The position numbers and the translations under genes were made by a program. This document shows, one piece after another, positions 8,103-14,912 of a stretch of 35,396 nt of DNA (position 1 is the stretch's first letter; every line of letters begins with the position of its first letter). The stretch lies in NCBI GenBank assembly GCA_021787555.1, contig JAJYLS010000015.1, forward strand, positions 1 through 35,396. Reading direction: 5' to 3'. The notes under the pieces were generated by a model. That model did no database searches, was not told where the DNA came from, and worked only from the letters and a program-made list of their open reading frames with translations. The stretch is from Acidobacteriota bacterium. GTDB taxonomy: Bacteria; Acidobacteriota; Terriglobia; Bryobacterales; Bryobacteraceae.

Positions 8103-8444
8103 CTACACCACAGCCGCGGCGCCGGCGTCGATCGGCTGTGCCATGAGCAGAGCGATCCGCTCCAGGCGCACCTCTTCCGCCGGGTTCGACAGCAGATGGA
8201 TGAGGCGGGTGGCCAGTTCTTGCGGACAGATGCAGTCGGCCTCCTTCACGCTTTCGGGCCGGCGCTGACGCTGCCAGGCGAACTCGATTTGCACCGGTTC
8301 GCAATCGTCCGAGACCCAGGTCCCGTTTACGATGGCGAACTCGATCGCATCCTCGGCATGGGGAACGGCGGCGCGCAAGGTGTTGACATCACGCGAGAGG
8401 AGCATTGCTTCAATGGTCTTTCCGTTGGCGTATCGGATGGTCAT
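8103..8444 (-). CDS. Conserved-looking hypothetical protein, 113 aa
   Basis: ATG at 8444 is preceded by GGAAGA at good Shine-Dalgarno distance; upstream in-frame codons look non-native. The product has a compact beta-rich first half (RYANGKTIEAMLLSRDVNTL, AIEFAIVNGTWVSDDCEPVQ) that could be a small barrel, and a helical C-terminal half (CPQELATRLIHLLSN). It has no signal peptide and no catalytic motif I can name. It is convergent with ridA. Similar short proteins are, in my recollection, present in Solibacter-type genomes, but I do not know a function. Confidence 0.7.
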   Translation of the reverse strand: MTIRYANGKTIEAMLLSRDVNTLRAAVPHAEDAIEFAIVNGTWVSDDCEPVQIEFAWQRQRRPESVKEADCICPQELATRLIHLLSNPAEEVRLERIALLMAQPIDAGAAAVV

Positions 8445-8573
8445 AAAATCTTCCGCTTGCAACCTTATGATGCGGGAGTTCGGCGCTGAGAACAAGTTCT
8501 GGCCGTACCAGAGGCAGGCCACGGGTCCCTTAACGGTGGTTATGAGCAGATAGTTGTAGAGGGCGTATGCCGC

Positions 8574-9599
8574 CTAGTCCCAGCTCAGGACGACCTTGCC
8601 GGAGCAACCCGAGAGGATCGCTTCGAAGCCGCGCTCGAACTGGGTATACGGATAGCGGTGGGTAATGACCGGGCTGATATCCAGGCCGGATTGCAGCATC
8701 ACCGTCATCTTATACCAGGTTTCGTACATCTCGCGGCCGTAGATGCCCTTGATGGTCAGCATGTTGAAGATGACGGTGTTCCAGTCGATGGCCATGGGCT
8801 CGGCGGGAATGCCCAGCATGGCGATTTTGGCGCCATGGCTCATGTTGGCCAGCATGTCGCGGAAGGCCGCCGGATTGCCGGACATCTCCAGGCCCACGTC
8901 GAAGCCTTCGGTCATGCCGAGTTGCTTCTGCACATCCTTGAGGCTGGTTTGGCGCACGTCGACCGCCATGGTGACGCCGGTTTTGCGCGCCAGGTCGAGG
9001 CGGTAAGGATTGACGTCGGTGATGACGGTGTAGCGCGCACCGGCATGCCTGGCGACCGCGGCGGCCATAATGCCGATAGGGCCGGCGCCGGTCACGAGCA
9101 CGTCCTCGCCGAGCACGGGGAACGAAAGAGCGGTGTGGACGGCGTTACCGAAGGGATCGAAGATCGCGGCGATGTCCAGCGGGACGGACTCGTGGTGCCG
9201 CCAGATGTTGGTCATGGGCAGGGCGATGTATTCGGCGAACGCGCCCGGGCGGTTCACGCCGACGCCTTTGGTGTGAGCGCAGAGATGGCGCCGCCCGGCG
9301 AGACAGTTGCGGCAGCGTCCGCAGACCACGTGGCCCTCGCCGCTGACCAGGTCGCCAGGAAAAAAGTCGGCCACGTTGGAGCCGGTCTCGACGATGCGCC
9401 CGATGAATTCGTGCCCGACAGCCATGGGCACGGGAATGGTCTTCCGCGCCCACTCGTCCCAGCGGTAGATGTGCACGTCGGTGCCGCAGATGCCGGTGCG
9501 CAGAACCCTAATGAGGACGTCGTTGATACCGATTTTGGGCTTTTCGATTTCTTCGAGCCACAGCCCCGGTTCACGCTTGCTCTTCACCAGTGCTTTCAT
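8574..9599 (-). CDS. tdh: L-threonine 3-dehydrogenase
   Basis: 341 aa, the same length as the E. coli enzyme as I recall it. Catalytic zinc ligands are in [10 protein letters not shown] (C38) and GHEFIGRIV. The structural zinc lobe is [18 protein letters not shown]-binding [13 protein letters not shown] is followed by [15 protein letters not shown]. The family-specific [28 protein letters not shown] and [14 protein letters not shown] blocks make it Tdh rather than a generic alcohol dehydrogenase. It oxidises L-threonine to 2-amino-3-ketobutyrate with NAD+. No kbl ligase gene is adjacent. Its ATG overlaps the stop of a truncated upstream hydrolase ORF (ATGA). Confidence 0.95.
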   Translation of the reverse strand: MKALVKSKREPGLWLEEIEKPKIGINDVLIRVLRTGICGTDVHIYRWDEWARKTIPVPMAVGHEFIGRIVETGSNVADFFPGDLVSGEGHVVCGRCRNCLAGRRHLCAHTKGVGVNRPGAFAEYIALPMTNIWRHHESVPLDIAAIFDPFGNAVHTALSFPVLGEDVLVTGAGPIGIMAAAVARHAGARYTVITDVNPYRLDLARKTGVTMAVDVRQTSLKDVQKQLGMTEGFDVGLEMSGNPAAFRDMLANMSHGAKIAMLGIPAEPMAIDWNTVIFNMLTIKGIYGREMYETWYKMTVMLQSGLDISPVITHRYPYTQFERGFEAILSGCSGKVVLSWD

Positions 9600-10045
9600 A
9601 AAGCACACGATAGCAGGTATCTGGAGCCGGCCTTACGCGTGCTTTCGTCGATGTCCTTCGGGCCGTTCTTCACCGCCTTCACCGGCCGGATGAGCACGTA
9701 TTTTCCTTCGCTCATGTACCGTCCGCGGATGTCCTGGTAGGCGAAGATGAATTTTTCCCGCAGGAACAGCGCCGAGGGACCGAGCGACGCGCGGTACCGG
9801 TCGATGCCGTACGGCGCCACGCTGTAGCCCGTACGCTCGATCATGATCGGATAGCGCTTACCGTCCGCAAAGACCTCCTTGGGAATGTACACCGAGGTGA
9901 ACAGCCGGACGCCGTCGCGCATCGGGATGCGGTATTCGAACTTGGTGTAGTTCGCCCGCACCTCGTCGACCGTCGGCCCGCCGAGGTCGCTCTGGCCGAA
10001 GGCCGGCAAACCGGAGCACAGAACCAGGCAGATAAGAATGCGCAT
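9596..10045 (-). pseudogene. Truncated CocE/NonD hydrolase (N-terminal remnant)
   Basis: About 149 codons remain of what is normally a protein of more than 550 aa. The part present has a Sec signal (MRILICLVLCSGLPAFGQ) and the first strands of the X-Pro dipeptidyl-peptidase/CocE alpha/beta hydrolase (IPMRDGVRLFTSVYIPK, YPIMIERTGYS, KFIFAYQDIRGRYMSEGKY, DIDES). After that the family sequence stops near 9637 and an unrelated tail leads to a TGA overlapping the tdh start. The nucleophile serine, acid and histidine are all missing, so it cannot be an active hydrolase. ATG at 10045 is preferred because a TACAAT lies 7 nt upstream. The break probably reflects a deletion that fused this gene's 5' end to tdh. 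Confidence 0.75.
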
Positions 10046-10052
10046 GGACCGC

Positions 10053-10058
10053 ATTGTA
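10053..10058 (-). promoter_or_regulatory. -10-like TACAAT before the CocE remnant (and possibly tdh)
   Basis: TACAAT on the minus strand ends 7 nt before ATG 10045. Because the remnant ORF runs into tdh, this promoter may now drive tdh. Confidence 0.45.
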
Positions 10059-10086
10059 TCGGGGTGCGCAGGCAAAAAGGGGCAAG

Positions 10087-10145
10087 GCAAAAAGGGGACA
10101 GGCACGAAATCCAAAAGGCGAATTTCGAGCCAGTCCCCTTTTTGC
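10087..10145. repeat. REP-like inverted repeat (copy 2)
   Basis: Arms 10087-10110 (GCAAAAAGGGGACAGGCAC...) and 10122-10145 form a 24-nt inverted repeat with two mismatches and an 11-nt loop. Arm cores match the element at 2925-3036, including the same left/right asymmetry (ACAGGCAC versus ACTGGCTC when both are read the same way). A partial extra copy of GGCAAAAAGGGG precedes it at about 10071. It lies between the bicupin gene and the CocE remnant. Confidence 0.7.
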
Positions 10146-10212
10146 ACCGAGCGGGCAGCTTGCCGGGAACCTGGATCGTTGTAAGAGACACGTGAGCACG
10201 CCTTGCTGGCGC

Positions 10213-11079
10213 CTATTCTCTCCTCTGCGGGAAGGGGAACCGAGAACGGACCACAAGCACTTCGTCGTGAGGTCCGCTTTGGGAGCCGCTGTAAAAGCCC
10301 ACCGTCGCATTCAGGCGGATGAAGTAGGCATCGCCCTCGTGCGCCGGGTGGCGGCCTTCATTGCCATCCTGGCCCCCGCCCGCTACCATGTCGCCGTGGC
10401 CGTGGAGAACATAGTAGATTTCCTCTTCCATTGGATGGTGGTGGGGGTTGTTGGTGCCGCCGTGAGAGAAATCGATGATGAACAGGCTCACCATCTGGCT
10501 CGCCGCCGCCAGGCGGTCGCGCTTGCTCTGGGTGGTCCCCATCAACAGCTTGAACTCCGAAGTCGGCCCATGCCCACCCACGTGCTGGGGCGGCACGTCT
10601 TTGGAGTTTGCCAGCATCAGCCCGGGTGTGGGTGCGACTTCCGTCCCGCGCGGGATCCTGAAACCCATCACCATCACGCGCACCGGCCGGCTCGATTCAT
10701 TGGCCATGCCATGCTTGAGGCCCACCGGGAGGTACATGTAATCATCCTTCTTCACAGGCACGCGCTGGTCTCCGTAAAGCAGGATGCCGTTGCCGTCGAG
10801 GACATAGTAAATCTGCTCCTCGGCGGGGTAGCTCACCAGGGCGGTCGAACCACCCTGCGCCACCGTCAGTTCGCTATACCGGGCGACTCCTTTGCATTGT
10901 CTGGCCAGGACATCACCGATGCCGAAGGCCGGCCGATAGGTCGCACCGGCCGCGTTGGCCGTGAGGTCGTCCGGGACCGGCTGAATATCCGGCAGGTAGC
11001 GGTGGATAAAAGTGGGATCGGCCGCCAGCATCAGCGGCGCGGCGGCCAGACCCAAGGAGACCAATTTCAGCAAGCGCAC
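10213..11079 (-). CDS. Secreted bicupin protein
   Basis: 288 aa with a GTG start at 11079, fixed by a strong AAGGAGGG 4-5 nt upstream. Sec signal MRLLKLVSLGLAAAPLMLAA. Two cupin domains: the first about residues 65-150 (SYPAEEQIYYVLDGNG, LPVGLKHGMANES) and the second about 200-285 (NPHHHPMEEEIYYVLHGHG, EGDAYFIRLNATVGFYSG). The second keeps the HxHx(3-4)E-type metal site; the first has lost the leading histidines. Function is unknown, perhaps a periplasmic dioxygenase or sugar-binding cupin. It follows the enolase-superfamily gene by 15 nt, so they are almost certainly co-expressed. Confidence 0.82.
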   Translation of the reverse strand: MRLLKLVSLGLAAAPLMLAADPTFIHRYLPDIQPVPDDLTANAAGATYRPAFGIGDVLARQCKGVARYSELTVAQGGSTALVSYPAEEQIYYVLDGNGILLYGDQRVPVKKDDYMYLPVGLKHGMANESSRPVRVMVMGFRIPRGTEVAPTPGLMLANSKDVPPQHVGGHGPTSEFKLLMGTTQSKRDRLAAASQMVSLFIIDFSHGGTNNPHHHPMEEEIYYVLHGHGDMVAGGGQDGNEGRHPAHEGDAYFIRLNATVGFYSGSQSGPHDEVLVVRSRFPFPQRRE

Positions 11080-11094
11080 GGGTCCCTCCTTGGG

Positions 11095-12492
11095 CTACTC
11101 GTAGGTTACACAATTGCACCACTTGCCGGTTTCATCGTAGTGCGGCCACGGGCCGCCGGTGTGGAAGCCGGAAACGATGAACTCGTCGTACATCGGCGTG
11201 GGCTCGAAGTAGCCGGGGTGGCGCAGGTGCTCCTTGACCACGGCGTCGTTGAGTTCCAGGCCGAGACCGGGGCGGTCGTCCGGTACATTTACGTGACCTT
11301 TATCGATGATGGGCTTGCGAACGCCGGTAACGAGATCCTGCCACCACGGCATATCGAGAGCGTGGTTTTCCATCGCCAGAAAGTGATTGCCGAAGGTAGC
11401 GGCGCAGTGATAGCCGGCGAAGCCGCCGATAGGCGATCCGGCATGGTGCATGGCAATGGCAACGCCGCACAGTTCGGCGTGGTCGGCGATGCGCTTGGTT
11501 TCGAGCAGCCCGCCGGAAGTTGCGATATCCGGATGAATGGCATCCACGGCGCGATTGTCGAGCAAGTCCTTGAAACCGCCCTCCAGACCGAAGATATCTT
11601 CCCCCGTCAGGACGGGGGTCTGGGTGGCTTCGGAGATGGTCTTGTAGGCCCGCCAATTGAGGTAGGGATACTGATTGCGCTCACCGACTTGCAGCAGGTC
11701 TTCGGCCCAGGAAAGCTGGTATGGTTCGAAGGCTTTGGCGTATTGGATTGAATCGTTGATATTGAGCCGTCCGAAGTGGTCGGCGGCCAGCGGCGTGCCC
11801 GGCCCGATCACGTCGCGGATGGCGGCGATATATTCGCAGAGATAGCCCAGGCCCTTGGCGGTGCAGACGCCACGCTCGTTGAGCGCGCCAGCGCGGTTGC
11901 GCAGCATGCTGGATTGCAGGTCCATCTTGAAAAAAGTCAGCCCCATTTCCTTGCGCTTGCGCATGCGTTCCGCGTAGACCTTGGGATCGGGATGGCTGGT
12001 GGTGTCGGCGTAGATGCGGATGCGATCGCGGTTCTTGCTGCCGATCAGGCGCCAGGCGGGAACGCCGTAGACCTTGCCGGCGATATCGTGGAGAGCCATA
12101 TCGACGGCGCTATAGCCACCGCCCATGCGGCCGTGATTGGCGAACATGCGGATCAGGCGCAAGTTCTGCTCGATGTTGAGCGGGTTCTTGCCGACCAGGT
12201 GGGGCTTGAGAACGAGGGCAATGCCTTCCACCCCGGCATCGCGCACATCGCCCAGGCCGTAGACGCCCTGGTTGGTATAAATCCTGATGATCGGATAGTC
12301 GTAATTTGCAGCCACGCGGCAGGCGCGCATATCGGTAATTTTGAGGGTGCTAGGCGCGGAGTTGCGGTTCACCGTCTGCTGCCCGCTGACGGTTCCTTCG
12401 GTGGCCTGGAATAATGGGCCGAACATCGCCGCAGTTGCCGCCCTGCGAAACACCGAGCGGCGTGTCAAGCCGGCTCTTTGTCGTCTGTTCAT
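11095..12492 (-). CDS. Tat-exported enolase-superfamily protein (mandelate racemase/muconate lactonizing type)
   Basis: 465 aa. The N-terminus has a twin-arginine signal (LTRRSVFRRAATAAMFG). The capping domain runs to about residue 150. In the barrel, metal ligands are D238 (LAADHFG), E264 (SWAEDLL) and E298 (LTGEDIFG). The second-strand base is K189 in FFKMDL (KxD rather than the usual KxK), and the acid-histidine dyad is D322 (HPDIA) and H349/H350 (AMHHAGSP). This points to a sugar-acid dehydratase or epimerase of the mandelate racemase subgroup; the substrate is not predictable. Such enzymes are usually cytosolic, so the Tat signal is noteworthy. I chose ATG 12492 over a TTG at 12510 as the more natural start. 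Confidence 0.85.
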   Translation of the reverse strand: MNRRQRAGLTRRSVFRRAATAAMFGPLFQATEGTVSGQQTVNRNSAPSTLKITDMRACRVAANYDYPIIRIYTNQGVYGLGDVRDAGVEGIALVLKPHLVGKNPLNIEQNLRLIRMFANHGRMGGGYSAVDMALHDIAGKVYGVPAWRLIGSKNRDRIRIYADTTSHPDPKVYAERMRKRKEMGLTFFKMDLQSSMLRNRAGALNERGVCTAKGLGYLCEYIAAIRDVIGPGTPLAADHFGRLNINDSIQYAKAFEPYQLSWAEDLLQVGERNQYPYLNWRAYKTISEATQTPVLTGEDIFGLEGGFKDLLDNRAVDAIHPDIATSGGLLETKRIADHAELCGVAIAMHHAGSPIGGFAGYHCAATFGNHFLAMENHALDMPWWQDLVTGVRKPIIDKGHVNVPDDRPGLGLELNDAVVKEHLRHPGYFEPTPMYDEFIVSGFHTGGPWPHYDETGKWCNCVTYE

Positions 12493-12922
12493 CGCTCTAT
12501 CTTCTCTCAATCAGGCGGTGCCGGCATATCTCAGAACTCACTTTTGCCGGCACCCCGTCCGCATCAGACGAGTTCGCCGCTGTCGAAAGCTGAAAAACCG
12601 CTCCCCGAGAAGAACAAATGTGCAGCCGGCGAGTTTCAGCAAACCGGCGAAGTATGGCTGGACGCAGCTAACCGCGGGGTACGTAGTCGGACATGCTATT
12701 GGCTAAGTACGTCGTTTCGCAAATACGGCTACGTACCGGAAGACCGCTCTGATCGGAGCCGCGAGCGTAAGTGAGCATTGGCGACGGAATACATCACCGT
12801 AATTCCGAACGGCGGTACTAAGGAGCCCACGGTTAAGGATTCACGCGGTCCTATCACGTGCGACTCGCCCTCTGGCGGTGACGATGGCGGCGGAGTACTG
12901 GTGCGCACGCACGGAATGCCGG
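12493..12922. other. Gene-free 430-nt stretch with inverted repeats
   Basis: No convincing gene is present. It contains a perfect 10-nt inverted repeat near the start of the enolase-superfamily gene (12517-12554) and a perfect 9-nt inverted repeat GGTACGTAG/CTACGTACC (12678-12686 and 12729-12737). A segment near 12745-12780 (GATCGGAGCCGCGAGCG) resembles a dispersed 'ccgctcc..tcgcggctcc' sequence from memory. A 55-codon open frame near 12780-12955 has no good start. Confidence 0.5.
12517..12554. promoter_or_regulatory. Perfect 10-nt inverted repeat GGTGCCGGCA, candidate operator
   Basis: GGTGCCGGCA (12517-12526) and TGCCGGCACC (12545-12554) are separated by 18 nt and begin 25 nt upstream of the enolase-superfamily start codon. 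The position suits a repressor site or a 5' UTR hairpin. There is no U-tract, so it is not a typical terminator. Confidence 0.4.
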
Positions 12923-14311
12923 TCAGGGCATGGTGGTCTTCACGGCGCTGAAGTCAAGCTTGGTTGAAGACCGGATGGCGAGCGGCGGCAGGGGCTTCTG
13001 CCGGAAGTTGAAACAATCCAGCATGTCGTGAGCGTCGCGGTCGCGGGCGGTGAGCGGCTTGATGTGGAACTTCACTTCCATGAACTTCAGCGGCGAGGTG
13101 AAATCGAAATGCGTGTGGTCTATAAAGCCCGGCCTGGCGTACGCGGAGATGACCAGCGCGGGCACGCGAGGGCCAAAACCGTATTTATCTACCTGGCTCG
13201 GCGGCACGTGGTCGTAGAAGCCGCCGAAATCGTCCCAAGTCACGATGATCATGGTGTCCTTCCAGTAGTACGGGCTATCCATGATGGCGTTGATCAAGTG
13301 GGTGACGTGCCACATGCCCTGGGCCGAATCGGCCGGCGGGTGCTCGCTGTCCTCGCCGGTCGGCACAATCCAGGCCACCTGGGGCAACTTGTGATCGCGG
13401 ACGTCGGTGTAGAAGTTTCCCAGCGGTACCAGGTGGTCCATGAGCGCCGGGTTGTTTTGAAAAGCCACGAAGCCGGGCAGGGGGTTCCAGAGGCTGTGCT
13501 GGTGGGGATTGGTTTTCTGATCGTAGTAAGCCCAGGTGACGCCAGAATCCTGAAGCAACTCGGCCATGGTTTTAAATGTGTAGACCCCGGGTTCCCCGGC
13601 AACGCCGGGCCGGGGGTTGTTGACCATGCCGCCGGACTGCGCTGCCACGGTGTAGAGGTGATTGGGCTCGCTGGGTCCCATCAGGGACGAGAAGAAATTG
13701 TCGCAGAGCGTGAAGTGGCGCGCATAAGCCCAATAGTTGGGGATTTCGTGCCAATCGTAGTAGGACATGGTGTTCAGCACCCAATCGGGGGGCGGGCCTT
13801 CGGGCGCTTTGGCCGGCCGCTTGCCGCTGAACTGGCCGGCGCGGGTGGCGGCGCCTTCGGCCGCTTGCATGCGGCGCTGGCGCGGCCCCAGCCGGTCACG
13901 GTTCACGGGCTTGGGATGGATCAGGTTGGGGTCGGGTTCGGGCACATCCTCATTCCAGTAATAGAGCAACGCTTCCGGCCATTCGGCCCACAGGAAACCA
14001 TCCATTTTGCCGCCGTTGTAAGCGGCGCGGGCCGCCTGGTAACTGTGGCTCAGGTCATGCGGGATGGCGGTGCTGTGCAGGTGGAACGGCGCCACCTGGG
14101 GAGAACCGCCGGGTTTGGACGGCACCTTGGTTCCGAGGGGGATACCGTTGGCGCCGGGATAGGTGCCGAAGTAATGGTCGAAAGTGATGTTCTCCTGGAC
14201 GATGTAAATGATGTGTTGGATGGGGATGGGTTGGTGTGCCGGCTGCGGGGCCGCGAAGAGCAGCGCGGGCAGGCACATTCCAGAAGCGATTTTCCATATT
14301 GGGGACTGCAT
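12923..14311 (-). CDS. Secreted phosphoesterase (phospholipase C / acid phosphatase AcpA superfamily)
   Basis: 462 aa. ATG 14311 is chosen because AAGGAG lies about 9 nt upstream and the product starts with a Sec signal ([20 protein letters not shown]). The alkaline-phosphatase-fold motif is [17 protein letters not shown] near the mature N-terminus (family ENxxFDxxFG). Further motifs are [27 protein letters not shown] (metal-binding D and H) and [13 protein letters not shown] at the C-terminus. Relatives are phosphatidylcholine-type phospholipases C and acid phosphatases that hydrolyse phosphate mono- or diesters outside the cytoplasm. Whether this one acts on phospholipids cannot be told. 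Confidence 0.88.
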   Translation of the reverse strand: MQSPIWKIASGMCLPALLFAAPQPAHQPIPIQHIIYIVQENITFDHYFGTYPGANGIPLGTKVPSKPGGSPQVAPFHLHSTAIPHDLSHSYQAARAAYNGGKMDGFLWAEWPEALLYYWNEDVPEPDPNLIHPKPVNRDRLGPRQRRMQAAEGAATRAGQFSGKRPAKAPEGPPPDWVLNTMSYYDWHEIPNYWAYARHFTLCDNFFSSLMGPSEPNHLYTVAAQSGGMVNNPRPGVAGEPGVYTFKTMAELLQDSGVTWAYYDQKTNPHQHSLWNPLPGFVAFQNNPALMDHLVPLGNFYTDVRDHKLPQVAWIVPTGEDSEHPPADSAQGMWHVTHLINAIMDSPYYWKDTMIIVTWDDFGGFYDHVPPSQVDKYGFGPRVPALVISAYARPGFIDHTHFDFTSPLKFMEVKFHIKPLTARDRDAHDMLDCFNFRQKPLPPLAIRSSTKLDFSAVKTTMP

Positions 14312-14465
14312 CTCTAAAATCTCCTTACCAGAGTTTACTCCAGCGCGGGTTTCGAGCGCGACCAGCTCCTTTCGCATGCGGGGGGAAGAACTCCAGGTGC
14401 TGGGGCGACTTGACAGCAGCCAGCTCCGGCTTCGACTCGAGCGTGGGTGGGGGTGTAACTGAAGA

Positions 14466-14530
14466 AGTCAGGAGTCAGAAGTCAGAATGCACGGCGCGCG
14501 GAGCCATTCTGATCCTGCCTTCTGACTCCT
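14466..14530. repeat. Heptamer repeat AGTCAGR x3 forming an inverted repeat
   Basis: AGTCAGG-AGTCAGA-AGTCAGA occupies 14466-14486. The left arm 14470-14488 pairs with 14506-14530: a 12-nt perfect block AGGAGTCAGAAG plus TCAGAAT, the right arm carrying a 6-nt insertion. It lies in the 217-nt gap just after the rhaM stop, so it could act as a transcription stop or be a dispersed element. The gap holds nothing else I recognise. Confidence 0.6.
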
Positions 14531-14846
14531 ACTCCAAATAAAAAACCTCTCTCATCATGGCGAACCGCTCCCCGCTCTCCTTATCCGGTACCGGCTCGAA
14601 CAGCGGCGCCATGGCCCGCTGCCACGCCTGGTTCACCGGATCCCGGTCCAGTTGCTCCCAGGCGTGCTCGAAATCGTCCACCCGCAGGCACAGCACCAGG
14701 TCCTGGCCACGGCGGAAAATCGAGTACTCCGAAATCCCCACGGCCCTCAGTTTCTCCAGCAACTCGGGCCAAACGGCCTTATGAGCGCGCTCGTACTCCT
14801 CGATCTTGTCCGCGCGGATGCGCAGCTTGAATGCGTAGCGGGGCAT
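14529..14846 (-). CDS. rhaM: L-rhamnose mutarotase
   Basis: 105 aa, the usual family length. Conserved blocks are AFKLRIRADKIEEYERAHKAVWPELLEKLR (read here as two adjoining motifs, with H22 as the likely catalytic histidine and WPEL conserved), the ISEYSIFRRG strand, and the terminal REVFYLE, which matches the E. coli RhaM ending EVFYLP. It interconverts alpha and beta anomers of L-rhamnose in the cytosol. GGAG 8 nt before the ATG serves as ribosome site. No other rhamnose catabolic gene is in the window. It is divergent from the glutaminase-like gene. Confidence 0.9.
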   Translation of the reverse strand: MPRYAFKLRIRADKIEEYERAHKAVWPELLEKLRAVGISEYSIFRRGQDLVLCLRVDDFEHAWEQLDRDPVNQAWQRAMAPLFEPVPDKESGERFAMMREVFYLE

Positions 14847-14900
14847 TGTGGTCGCTCCATATCAAGAATACAGCTTTCGGCGTCCTCCCCCGCATCGCGT

Positions 14901-14906
14901 TACTAT
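14901..14906 (+). promoter_or_regulatory. -10-like TACTAT, predicts leaderless glutaminase-like mRNA
   Basis: TACTAT ends 6 nt before ATG 14913. The surrounding GCGTTACTAT is identical to the stretch before the sulfatase start (4069-4078), 10.8 kb away. Confidence 0.5.
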
Positions 14907-14912
14907 ACCGGA

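Noticed and set aside
10054-11751. 565-codon plus-strand frame across the bicupin and enolase-superfamily genes
   Set aside because: It spans two real genes and a REP-like element on the other strand and shows no domain; shadow frame.
12780-12955. About 55-codon open frame (ATEYITVIPNGG...) in the gene-free stretch
   Set aside because: No good start or ribosome site, it runs into the 3' end of the phosphoesterase gene on the other strand, and no family resemblance; could be a decayed fragment but cannot be supported.
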